A stretch of 14,847 bases of DNA from an uncultured Collinsella sp. (GCA_902493985.1 CABURR010000051.1:1-14847), one strand, 5' to 3'; counted from the first letter of the stretch, positions 7,258 to 14,223 are shown. Numbers and translations: made by a program. The notes: generated by a model from the sequence alone, not told the origin.

Positions 7258-7286
7258 ATGATAAATAGAATTATGCGCAATTTGAA
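7258..7286 (-). promoter_or_regulatory. Promoter of the AlbA_2 regulator/PTS EIIA unit, with overlapping direct repeat
   Basis: Read on the minus strand, TTCAAA (7281-7286) and TATCAT (7258-7263) are 17 bp apart and lie about 50 bases before the regulator ATG. TAAATAGA occurs twice on the plus strand with an 11-bp period (7251-7258 and 7262-7269), covering the -10 box. That spacing of one helical turn suits an operator bound by a dimer, possibly for autoregulation. Confidence 0.45.
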
Positions 7287-7431
7287 GCCGAATGCCAAGT
7301 TTTCTGGTCGTTTTCCCAGATAATCTCATGCCGGAAGCTCGGCATTCCACATGAGAGTCGACTACTGTAATTGACAGGCAAGAAGAGCAGCCTATTCAAT
7401 TCCAGCTAAATCAAGCAGCATAAAGCGCAAT
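7287..7431. other. Gene-free spacer between purN terminator and regulator promoter
   Basis: No credible gene is seen. The spacer holds an imperfect hairpin: TCTCATG (7324-7330) with CATGAGA (7350-7356), and GCCG/CGGC paired inside. A competing inverted pair, GAATGCC (7290-7296) with GGCATTC (7341-7347), overlaps it. The region is A/T-rich compared with the pur genes. Confidence 0.5.
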
Positions 7432-7473
7432 AAAAAAGGCGGTTAGGCGTCTTCGATATGCCTAACCGCCTTT
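7432..7473 (-). terminator. Intrinsic terminator of the purF-purM-purN unit
   Basis: A perfect 14-bp stem (7435-7448 with 7460-7473, AAAGGCGGTTAGGC and its complement) encloses an 11-base loop. In minus-strand sense it is followed by TTTTTTATT. It lies 12 bp past the purN stop. This is the strongest minus-strand terminator in the window. Confidence 0.93.
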
Positions 7474-7485
7474 ACAAGCGGGTAA

Positions 7486-8184
7486 TTATTTCACAGGATC
7501 CACGGCGACCTTGCCACTCTCCAGCACGTGGACGCGGCCGTCGGCGAGCATTTGCACGACCTCGGGATACAGCACGTGCTCAATCGCGTGGATGTGCTCC
7601 TCGAGCGTGTCGACATCCCAGCCCTCCTCAACAGCCAGCGCACGCTGGGCGATGATGGGACCGTTGTCGTAGATCTCGTTGGCAAAATGCACAGTCACGC
7701 CAGTTACCTTGACGCCGCGCGCAAAGGCATCGTCAATCGCATGCGCACCGGTAAAGCTCGGCAGCAGCGCCGGATGCAAGTTAACCACGCGGTTGGGAAA
7801 CGCCGCCAGTAGAGGCGTGTGCACCATGCGCATGTAGCCGGCCATGACCACATACTCGCAGCCGCGCTCGAGAAGCTCGTGCGCGATGATCTCGTCGGCG
7901 GCAATAGGGTCGGCATAGACATCCTTAGACAGCGTGAGCGTCTGGATGCCCGCGAGCTCAGCGCGCTGCAAACCCTTAGCCGAAGGACGGCTCGACACCA
8001 CAAGCTCAATCGAAGCGTTGAGCTTGCCGGCGGCGATCAGATCGATCAGCGCCTGCAGGTTGGTACCCGAACCGCTGATGAGCACACCGATCTTGAGCGG
8101 CTCGGCCGTATCGGTGCCGGTCGGACGGGTGTAGGGCACAAAGCCCAGGCCCTCGGCGGCAGCTATCTGCTCGTTAGCGCTCAT
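7486..8184 (-). CDS. purN: Phosphoribosylglycinamide formyltransferase
   Basis: PurN transfers a formyl group from 10-formyltetrahydrofolate to GAR, giving FGAR, the third step of de novo purine synthesis, in the cytoplasm. The GART fold is clear: phosphate-binding ISGSGTNLQ at 36-44, VVMAGYMRM at 112-120, and the catalytic trio Asn 135, His 137 (NLHPALLPSF) and Asp 173 (EIYDNGPII). At 232 residues it is longer than usual because about 29 residues (MSANEQIAAAEGLGF...) precede the normal beginning at LKIGVL. There is no alternative start near that point, so the extension appears real. The ATG at 8184 lies inside the end of purM (11-bp overlap), and its only ribosome site is weak and distant, so translation is probably coupled to purM. 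Confidence 0.95.
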   Translation of the reverse strand: MSANEQIAAAEGLGFVPYTRPTGTDTAEPLKIGVLISGSGTNLQALIDLIAAGKLNASIELVVSSRPSAKGLQRAELAGIQTLTLSKDVYADPIAADEIIAHELLERGCEYVVMAGYMRMVHTPLLAAFPNRVVNLHPALLPSFTGAHAIDDAFARGVKVTGVTVHFANEIYDNGPIIAQRALAVEEGWDVDTLEEHIHAIEHVLYPEVVQMLADGRVHVLESGKVAVDPVK

Positions 8185-9277
8185 CGGAGTACACGACCTT
8201 ACCGGAACCCTCGACGCACTCGCCCACGCGGAACGGCTTCTCGCCCAGCGCGACCAGGGCCTCGGTAACCGCGGCCTCGTCCTCGGGGGCGACGATCAGG
8301 CACAGGCCAACGCCCATGTTGAAGGTCTTGCATGCCTCGTTGGGCGCGAGCTCGGCCTGGCGCGACACGTAGGTGATGACGGGCGGAACGTCCCAACCCA
8401 TCTCGGCGCCGTTGCGAGTGACCACAGCGTCGACGTCGTCGGCGAGCGCGCGGTTGAGGTTCTCGGTAATACCGCCGCCAGTGATGTGGGCGATAGCATG
8501 AACGTTGGCGCCACCGCGCAGCAGCTCCAGAATCGGCTTGACGTAGATGCGCGTGGGGGCCAGCAGGGCGTCGGCCAGCGAAGCGCCGCCGAGCTCCTCG
8601 AGCGGGCGGCTCAGTTCCTCGGCCTTAGCGGCGGCCTCGGGCGTGCCCGGCTTGATGCCGTCGACGCCAATGACCTTGCGCACGAGCGAGTAGCCGTTGG
8701 AGTGCACGCCGGTGGAAGGCAGGCCCAGGATCACGTCGCCGGGGCGAACGTTCGCGGGGTCGAGCATCTTGGGACGATCGACGACGCCCACGGTAAAGCC
8801 GGCGAGGTCGTAGTCGGCCGGATTCATAACGCCCGGGTGCTCGGCCATCTCGCCGCCCACGAGCGCGCAGCCCGCGAGCTTGCAGCCGTCGGCCACGCCC
8901 TTGATGATCTTTGCCATGTGCTCGGCCTCGATGTGGCCGATGGCAACGTAGTCCAGGAAGAACAGCGGCTCGGCGCCCGAAGCCAAAATGTCGTTGACGC
9001 ACATGGCGACCAGGTCCTGGCCCACCGTCTCGTGACGGTCCATGATCTGGGCGAGCACGAGCTTGGTGCCCACGCCGTCGGTGCCGCTGATCAAGATCGG
9101 GTCTTCCATATCCTTAAGCGCGGCGGCCGAGAACAGGCCACCAAAGCCACCGATGCCGCCGATAACCTCGGGGCGGTTGGTGTCCTTGACCATCTGCTTG
9201 ATAGCGTCGACGGCGCGGCCGCCCTCGGCGGTATCGACGCCGGCGTCCTCGTACGTCACATGCTTGCTGTCGCTCAT
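8174..9277 (-). CDS. purM: Phosphoribosylformylglycinamidine cyclo-ligase (AIR synthetase)
   Basis: PurM closes the imidazole ring, turning FGAM plus ATP into AIR. The 367-residue protein is close to family length. It shows YEDAGVD at 9-15, a Gly-rich loop (IGGIGGFGGLF, 39-49), the conserved GTDGVGTK at 65-72, NDILASGAEPLFFLDY, LVGGEMAEHPG, GLPSTGVHSNGYSLVR and AHITGGGITENL, all characteristic of the PurM N-terminal ATP-binding and C-terminal domains. The ATG at 9277 follows GAGGAAGG by 5 bases. It overlaps purN by 11 bp downstream, and a 157-bp hairpin-rich gap separates it from purF upstream. Unlike purN it has its own good ribosome site, which fits the interrupted spacing. Confidence 0.96.
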   Translation of the reverse strand: MSDSKHVTYEDAGVDTAEGGRAVDAIKQMVKDTNRPEVIGGIGGFGGLFSAAALKDMEDPILISGTDGVGTKLVLAQIMDRHETVGQDLVAMCVNDILASGAEPLFFLDYVAIGHIEAEHMAKIIKGVADGCKLAGCALVGGEMAEHPGVMNPADYDLAGFTVGVVDRPKMLDPANVRPGDVILGLPSTGVHSNGYSLVRKVIGVDGIKPGTPEAAAKAEELSRPLEELGGASLADALLAPTRIYVKPILELLRGGANVHAIAHITGGGITENLNRALADDVDAVVTRNGAEMGWDVPPVITYVSRQAELAPNEACKTFNMGVGLCLIVAPEDEAAVTEALVALGEKPFRVGECVEGSGKVVYSDER

Positions 9278-9346
9278 CTGAGCCTTCCTCTCCCACTACC
9301 GTGGCGCCGCGCGGGCGCCAAACGGTACTCATAGTTGCGTTCATTT

Positions 9347-9373
9347 CGGCGCGTGCCATAACAGCACGCGCCG
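9347..9373 (-). other. Perfect 10-bp hairpin in the purF-purM spacer
   Basis: CGGCGCGTGC (9347-9356) pairs perfectly with 9364-9373 around the loop CATAACA. A second GC-only hairpin, TGGCGCC/GGCGCCA (9302-9308 and 9314-9320), lies closer to purM. Neither has a T-run. They are better seen as RNA processing or stability elements, or REP-like remnants, than as terminators. Confidence 0.55.
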
Positions 9374-9393
9374 TCATATCAACAAAACAGCAG

Positions 9394-9437
9394 GTAAAAC
9401 CTACCAAAATAAACCTGTCCCCACATGGCAGGTTTTA
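9394..9437 (-). terminator. GGGGACAG-core hairpin overlapping the purF stop, terminator-like
   Basis: In minus-strand sense TAAAACCTGCCA (9426-9437, including the purF TAA) pairs with TGGTAGGTTTTA (9394-9405), with one G-U pair. Between them is a TGTGGGGACAGGTTTATTT core. A shorter alternative stem, AAACCTG/CAGGTTT (9429-9435 with 9411-9417), is followed by ATTTT and would act as a weak intrinsic terminator. The core makes it the fourth member of the repeat family. It could cause partial termination between purF and purM. Confidence 0.55.
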
Positions 9438-11105
9438 GGCCTCGCCGTGCTTCTCTTCCCAGCTGCGGTCGTCGTATTTCTCGACCACGGCGTCGTCGTC
9501 AAAGTGCAGCGGCTTATCCAGGTTGCGGGGCTTAAAGCCCTCCATAAACTTGTCGCGGCCAAAGCTCTCGGGAATCGCCACGGGGTAGCGTCCGGTAAAG
9601 CACGCATCGCAGTAGCCGCCCTTGGGCATGACCTTCAGCAGGCCCTCGACCGAAAGGAAGGCCAGCGAATCGGCGCCAATGTACTCGCAGATCTCGTCGA
9701 CCGTCTTGTTGGCGCTGATAAGCTGCGACTGCACGTCGGTATCAATACCATAGAAGCACGGCCAGATGACCTCGGGCGAGTTGATGCGGATATGAATCTC
9801 CTTGGCGCCGGCGTTGCGCAGCATCTTGACGAGCTGCACCATGGTGGTACCGCGGACGATGGAGTCGTCGATGACGACTAGGCGCTTGCCTTCGATGTTG
9901 TCGCGCAGCGGGTTGAGCTTCATACGCACGCCCATGGCACGCAGCTCCTGCGTAGGCTCGATAAACGTACGGCCCACATAGCGATTCTTGATGAGGCCCT
10001 CGCCAAAGGGAATGCCGCTCTCGTGCGAATAGCCCTCCGCGGGCGGCAGGCCGGAGTCGGGCACGCCGATGACCAGGTCGGCCTCGACGGGCTCCTCATG
10101 TGCCAGCTGACGACCCATGTCATAGCGGCAGGCGTAGACGCTCTTGCCGTTCATGATGGAGTCGGGGCGAGCGAAGTAGACCTGCTCAAAGATGCAGTTA
10201 GCAGGCTCTTCGGCGGCAGGCACGCCTTGCTCGGACACAAGGCCCTCGGCGCTGATGCGCAAAATCTCACCGGGACGGACGTCGCGGACGTACTCGGCGC
10301 CCACAATGTCGAGCGCACAAGTTTCGGAGGCGACGACCCAGCCGCCGGCGCGGGTGACATGGGTGGTGGCGTCGACCGTCGCGGCGCCGTCCTGCGACGG
10401 CAGCTGCGAAACGGATGCGGCATCGGCCTGGTCCAGGCCCTCGTCCACCAGCTTGCCCAGCACGAGCGGGCGAATGCCGTGCGGATCGCGGAATGCGTAG
10501 AGCGCCTGCTCGTTGATGAGCGTCATGGCGTAGCCGCCGCGCACGAGCTCCATGGTCTTGCGAATGCCCTCGCGCAGATGGCCTGTACGCTGAGTAAAGT
10601 AGCCGATGAGTTTGGTCGCGACCTCGGAATCCGAGTTGGAGAGAAACGGCACGCCCAGCTCGATCAGCTGGCGGCGCAGCTCGTCGGTGTTGACGAGGGT
10701 GCCGTTGTGCGCGAGCGCGATAATGACGCTATTGATGGTAGAGAGGTGCGGCTGAGAGGCTTCCCAGCTCTTGGCGCCGGCGGTGCCGTAGCGCACATGA
10801 CCCACGGCCAGCTGACCGGAGAGCGTCGACAAGTCGGCATTGGAGAACACACGGTCGAGCAGGCCCAGATCCTTGCGGACCATAACCGTACCGCCGTCAC
10901 CAACGGCGATTCCCGCCGATTCTTGGCCGCGGTGCTGCAGTGAACGCAGGCCAAAGTACGTCAGTCGAGCCACGTCGCGATCGGGCGCCCAGACACCAAA
11001 AACGCCGCATTCCTCATGCAGCTGGTCGGAGTCCGGATCATACGTCGACATGGCGTTCACCTGTCCCGCGGCGCGCTCGGCCGCGCGGATGGTTTCTTGA
11101 GACAT
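9435..11105 (-). CDS. purF: Amidophosphoribosyltransferase (Fe-S, propeptide type)
   Basis: PurF makes 5-phosphoribosylamine from PRPP and glutamine, the committed and feedback-controlled step of purine synthesis. The N-terminal glutaminase begins at Cys 33 (EECGVFG), which must be exposed by removing a 32-residue propeptide. QHRGQESAGI at 57-66 and HNGTLVN at 133-139 follow. The PRPP loop VVIDDSIVRGTT is at 410-421. Four cysteines match the Bacillus-type [4Fe-4S] ligands: 304 (NCIFE), 450 (PCFYGID), 499 and 502 (CDAC). At 556 residues it is long: the extra length is the propeptide, a Ser/Asp/Ala-rich insert at about 221-253, and an acidic C-terminal tail. GAGGGG sits 5 bases before the ATG at 11105. 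Met 19 is a possible alternative start that would leave a 14-residue propeptide. Confidence 0.96.
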   Translation of the reverse strand: MSQETIRAAERAAGQVNAMSTYDPDSDQLHEECGVFGVWAPDRDVARLTYFGLRSLQHRGQESAGIAVGDGGTVMVRKDLGLLDRVFSNADLSTLSGQLAVGHVRYGTAGAKSWEASQPHLSTINSVIIALAHNGTLVNTDELRRQLIELGVPFLSNSDSEVATKLIGYFTQRTGHLREGIRKTMELVRGGYAMTLINEQALYAFRDPHGIRPLVLGKLVDEGLDQADAASVSQLPSQDGAATVDATTHVTRAGGWVVASETCALDIVGAEYVRDVRPGEILRISAEGLVSEQGVPAAEEPANCIFEQVYFARPDSIMNGKSVYACRYDMGRQLAHEEPVEADLVIGVPDSGLPPAEGYSHESGIPFGEGLIKNRYVGRTFIEPTQELRAMGVRMKLNPLRDNIEGKRLVVIDDSIVRGTTMVQLVKMLRNAGAKEIHIRINSPEVIWPCFYGIDTDVQSQLISANKTVDEICEYIGADSLAFLSVEGLLKVMPKGGYCDACFTGRYPVAIPESFGRDKFMEGFKPRNLDKPLHFDDDAVVEKYDDRSWEEKHGEA

Positions 11106-11146
11106 GGCATCCCCTCAGAGCCTCGTATTTTGGCGTTACCCGCCTT

Positions 11147-11152
11147 ATTATA
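11147..11152 (-). promoter_or_regulatory. -10 box of the purF promoter
   Basis: A consensus TATAAT on the minus strand lies 41 bases before the purF ATG. I see no good -35 hexamer 16-18 bp upstream. A TG two bases before the box is near, but not at, the extended -10 position. The perfect hexamer and its placement support a promoter. No purine riboswitch or PurR box was recognised here. Confidence 0.5.
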
Positions 11153-11335
11153 CGCACGGCGCGACGCGCTCCCCAGCGCATGAGCAGCGCTTTTTAAAAG
11201 CCCACCGAGCTAATAATCCGTTTTGCGGCCAAACATTTTATCGGTCTGTCCAGTGCAAGCGCCCGCGCCCCCAGATGGCCGCCGCGTCCACCGTTGAGGG
11301 TTGCATTGTTGCAATTGGGACGTTCGTCCTGTCTT

Positions 11336-11364
11336 TTGGCAGGTCGACGGCGTATCCTTGTAAT
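11336..11364 (+). promoter_or_regulatory. Sigma-70-type promoter for the CmpB-like membrane gene
   Basis: TTGGCA (11336-11341) and TGTAAT (11359-11364) are separated by exactly 17 bp. Each matches consensus at five of six positions, and the likely start of transcription is about 20 bases before the ATG. A small dyad, GGACG-TT-CGTCC (11318-11329), lies just upstream of the -35 box and could be a regulator site. Confidence 0.65.
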
Positions 11365-11390
11365 CTAGGACAAAGCGAGAAAGGTTCTGT

Positions 11391-12620
11391 ATGGATCGAA
11401 ACGGACTCGACCCCAGCGTCCCCAGCGCCACGGAGGTCAAGAAGATTCCCCTCATCATTAAGGTGTACGCCGTCCTGTGCATCCTGTCCGGTGTGGGCAC
11501 ACTCCCGTCGGTCGCCGCCTTTATGTGGCAGGTCATCACCGCGCTCATTAACGGCAACGCCGCTGCCAAGCTCGGCGACAACACGCTCGTCGCGGTTGGA
11601 CTCATCGTCGCCGGCATCATGCTCTCTGCGGCAAGTGCCGTCATCCTGATCATCTTTGGCCTGGACCTTATCAAAAACCAGCGCCGCAACGCCGCCCGCC
11701 TGTCCTACATCCTTATTGCATTCACCGTCGTCGAGCTTTTGGTCGACGTGATGCTCCAAGGTATCGGGCTCTTCTTGCTTCGTCCCGCTATTCAGCTCGG
11801 TATCCTCATCGCGCTTTCAGCCACCGTCGATCCTACGCTTCGCCAGGAGCGCGAACTGCAGCGCCGCCTGCAGGAGATGCTCGACCGCGACGCCGCCGCC
11901 GAGGGCATGCTCGGCCGCGATGAAACCGGCGAGGGCTACATCAAGCTCAACTACTTCAACCTGTTCTGGGTGTTCCTCGTCTGCTGCGTGCTCGGCCTGA
12001 TCGCCGAGGACATCTGGCACATGACGGTCGACGACCCAGGCGTCTACCAGGACCGCGCCGGCATGCTGTTTGGTCCCTTCAGCCCCATCTATGGCTTTGG
12101 TGCCGTACTCATGACCATGGTGCTCAACCGCTTCTATAAAAAGAACCCCATCATCATTTTCCTGGTAAGCGCTGTGCTCGGCGCGAGCTTTGAGGTGTTC
12201 GTGGGCTGGTTTATGCAGACCTCATTTGGCGTGGTCTCGTGGAGCTACTCGCACATGAAGCTGTTCGGCATGCCCGACCCACTCGCCGTCCTTACGGGCG
12301 GACGCACCTGCACGGGCTTTGCCTGCCTGTGGGGCCTGGGTGGCCTTATCTGGATCAAGCTGCTGCTGCCGAGGCTGCTCAAGCTCATCAACATGATTCC
12401 GTGGAAAAGCCGCTACTCGGCTACCGTCATCTTTACCGTCATTATGCTGGTCGACGGAGTCATGACGCTGCAGTCGCTCGACTACTGGTACCAGCGCGTC
12501 AACGGCACGGAGCCGGATATTCCCGTCGCGCAGTTCTACGGCAAATATTTTGATAACGACTACATGGAGAACCGTTTCCAGAGCATGACCATGAGCCCCA
12601 AGGATGCGACGCGCGTGTAG
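11391..12620 (+). CDS. Multi-pass membrane protein, CmpB / 'putative ABC-transporter type IV' family
   Basis: This 409-residue polytopic protein has about four hydrophobic segments in the N-terminal part (about 20-40, 65-93, 103-122 and 125-145). A charged linker at 147-182 is rich in Arg/Glu and probably coiled (RQERELQRRLQEMLDRD). The C-terminal half, about 188-365, shows the pattern NLFWVFLVCCVLGLIAED, AGMLFGPFSPIYGFGAVL, FEVFVGWFM, SWSYSHM and GGRTC, matching my knowledge of the CmpB family (PF06541). The function of that family is unproven, and despite its name no ATPase is adjacent. The start is clear: AAAGG 6 bases before the ATG at 11391, and a good promoter upstream. It is the only plus-strand gene, convergent with the MoaE-like gene and divergent from purF, so it is probably a separate unit. 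Confidence 0.75.
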   Translation: MDRNGLDPSVPSATEVKKIPLIIKVYAVLCILSGVGTLPSVAAFMWQVITALINGNAAAKLGDNTLVAVGLIVAGIMLSAASAVILIIFGLDLIKNQRRNAARLSYILIAFTVVELLVDVMLQGIGLFLLRPAIQLGILIALSATVDPTLRQERELQRRLQEMLDRDAAAEGMLGRDETGEGYIKLNYFNLFWVFLVCCVLGLIAEDIWHMTVDDPGVYQDRAGMLFGPFSPIYGFGAVLMTMVLNRFYKKNPIIIFLVSAVLGASFEVFVGWFMQTSFGVVSWSYSHMKLFGMPDPLAVLTGGRTCTGFACLWGLGGLIWIKLLLPRLLKLINMIPWKSRYSATVIFTVIMLVDGVMTLQSLDYWYQRVNGTEPDIPVAQFYGKYFDNDYMENRFQSMTMSPKDATRV

Positions 12621-12653
12621 CGCCACGCAATGCCGAGATTTTCCAACGCACAG

Positions 12654-12695
12654 AAAAGCCCGCTGGCAGACTGATGAACTGCCAGCGGGCTTTTT
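12654..12695 (+). terminator. Bidirectional intrinsic terminator
   Basis: A perfect 16-bp stem (12654-12669 with 12679-12694, AAAAGCCCGCTGGCAG and its complement) closes a 9-base loop and runs into TTTTT on the plus strand. It lies 33 bp after the membrane-gene stop. On the minus strand the same hairpin ends in TTTT, 24 bp past the MoaE-like stop, so it can serve both convergent genes. Confidence 0.94.
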
Positions 12696-12718
12696 GTTGG
12701 CGAGTGCCGCTGCCGGCC

Positions 12719-13135
12719 TTACGCCTCGCGCTCGACCTCGCTCACACACTCATTTTTGATGGTACCGACGAGCGCCTGCAGCGCATCGACCACATGCGGG
12801 CGAATGTCTCCGCCAATGAGCACGAGCATGATGTCGTCGCCCACGGTAAGCTCGCCACTCGCCAGCCACACGCGCACATAGCCGATACCCGGCATCGCGC
12901 GCGTTGCCTCGATAGCGGCCTGCACCTTTTCGGCATCGAAGCCAAACACCATGCCGCCCACCTTATGTCCAGGCGCCACACCATCCGTCTCGACCCCACG
13001 CACCTCGGACTTAGGCGTCGCGCGCACCACGCCGTTGTGTGTCAGGTACATCCCACAATCAGCCGCCGAAACATCGGCCTTGGCTTCGCGCAGCCAAGCA
13101 TCAACCGAAGGCATCGATTTGCCGTTCTCAAGCAT
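12719..13135 (-). CDS. MoaE-like protein (molybdopterin synthase large-subunit family)
   Basis: This 138-residue cytoplasmic protein resembles a branch of MoaE-like proteins. The middle reads GMYLTHNGVVRATP, and the C-terminal half reads IGYVRVWLASGELTVGDDIMLVLIGGDIRPHVVDALQALVGTIKNE, aligning with the MoaE pattern of a hydrophobic strand, GxLxVGD and a following helix. True MoaE converts precursor Z to molybdopterin with MoaD. In E. coli two lysines near the C-terminus (K119 and K126) matter. Here IKNE may supply the first, but the WK(R/K)E motif carrying the second reads VSEVE, so catalysis is doubtful. No other moa or mod gene is present. ATGs at 13138 and 13135 are adjacent; I chose 13135 because AGGAG is then 5 bases away rather than 2. 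It follows the sortase by 53 bp. Confidence 0.65.
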   Translation of the reverse strand: MLENGKSMPSVDAWLREAKADVSAADCGMYLTHNGVVRATPKSEVRGVETDGVAPGHKVGGMVFGFDAEKVQAAIEATRAMPGIGYVRVWLASGELTVGDDIMLVLIGGDIRPHVVDALQALVGTIKNECVSEVEREA

Positions 13136-13188
13136 CATTTCTCCTTTTGATTTCCAAGGTAGTCTTTTTGGGACGGGGCCCGGATACT

Positions 13189-14187
13189 TTATTCCTCGAC
13201 CGGCGTGAGCACCATGACGGCGCGCGTATTGCTAAATGACAGCGAACGGCAGGTCACAAGCGTTACGACCTTGGTTGCCGAAGCGACACGCTCGGTGGCG
13301 TCGCTCGCCACGGCCGAGGCACCGTTGAGCATCTCGGACAGGTAATTCTTCAGTCCGTCATCGCCCTCAAAGTTGGGCGTGCGCGCCTTGGCATACGTGT
13401 CCTCGACCACCTTGGTCGCCAGCGGGCGCAACTTATACGTCGCATCGCGCGTGATGTAGTACACGTATTCCATGCTGTCGAACGTCGCTTGATCGGTCGT
13501 ATCCGAAATCACGTTGAACATCGAACCGTCGTTCATATGATGACCGTAAATCGTGGTCTGCTGATCCACCATGCCCGGCGCGGTGTCGTCGCTATCCAAG
13601 AAGATGGCTCCCGAGGCATTGGCGGTGCCGTCGAACAGCGTGTTGAGGTACTTGGAATTGTTGTTGGTCTGCACCACGGGGTAGTTGATGTTAGTGCCGG
13701 GCGCGTAAATCCAACCCACAACCTCGGGATTTGTCTGGGCAAGCGCGTTGAAGTCGATAATCGGCACGCCGCTGGCGTCCTTGTCACTCACATATTGCTT
13801 TTCGATCTTTTGATACGACTCGCTCGCCTGCTTGTAGCCAATCTGCGCGTTGATAAAGATGGCGGCAGCGGCAACGATCAGGCCGATGCCGATGATGATG
13901 AGCAGAATGGGAATGACGGAGCGGCGCTTTTTGCGCGGCGGCTCGGTATAGCTCGATGGCGCGGTATGCGCCGAAGAGCGAGGTGACTTCTTGGCCGTAC
14001 TGTATGACGAAGGGCGATATGCAGCCGGCGTATCCTGACGGCGATGCTTCGCCGGCGTCACGGGACGCGGCGCGCGCGGCTGCTGAGGAGAGGATGTCCG
14101 ACCCTGCTGCGGCGCGCGGGCTGCTCCCGACTTGGCTGGATCGGGAATCCGAGAAGCCGAAAAACGCTTTCCCTGATAGTCGGACAT
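13189..14187 (-). CDS. srtB: Class B sortase
   Basis: This is a cell-surface transpeptidase of 332 residues. An unusually long N-terminal tail (1-89), rich in Pro, Ser, Ala and Arg, precedes a membrane anchor at about 90-113. The extracellular sortase domain covers about 140-332. Catalytic residues are His 216 (TTIYGHHMNDGSMF), Cys 313 (VTLVTC) and Arg 322 (NTRAVMV). NPEVVGWIYAPGTNINYPVVQ is typical of class B. Sortase B enzymes cleave an NPxTN-like or similar sorting signal and attach proteins to peptidoglycan or to pili. No protein with a sorting motif, membrane helix and basic tail is encoded here, so its substrate must lie elsewhere. AGGAG is 5 bases before the ATG at 14187. The gene begins 36 bp after the purE stop, so read-through from purE is likely. 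Confidence 0.9.
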   Translation of the reverse strand: MSDYQGKRFSASRIPDPAKSGAARAPQQGRTSSPQQPRAPRPVTPAKHRRQDTPAAYRPSSYSTAKKSPRSSAHTAPSSYTEPPRKKRRSVIPILLIIIGIGLIVAAAAIFINAQIGYKQASESYQKIEKQYVSDKDASGVPIIDFNALAQTNPEVVGWIYAPGTNINYPVVQTNNNSKYLNTLFDGTANASGAIFLDSDDTAPGMVDQQTTIYGHHMNDGSMFNVISDTTDQATFDSMEYVYYITRDATYKLRPLATKVVEDTYAKARTPNFEGDDGLKNYLSEMLNGASAVASDATERVASATKVVTLVTCRSLSFSNTRAVMVLTPVEE

Positions 14188-14223
14188 GGCTCTCCTTATG
14201 CTGCAAATGGACTGGCAGAGCGC

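Noticed and set aside
7371..7398. TTGACA on the plus strand at 7371-7376 with TATTCA 16 bp downstream
   Set aside because: The -10 match is poor, and no plus-strand gene follows; purN is on the opposite strand.
8486..10943. Plus-strand frames of about 280-306 codons opposite purM and purF
   Set aside because: They are shadows of strongly supported pur genes, without plausible ribosome sites or domains.
11176..11195. GCGC-ATGAGCA-GCGC followed by TTTTT, a possible plus-strand terminator
   Set aside because: The stem is only four base pairs and there is no plus-strand gene upstream to terminate.
11106..11390. Purine riboswitch or other structured leader before purF
   Set aside because: The likely purF leader is only about 35 bases and shows no recognisable aptamer; no long structured 5' region is present.
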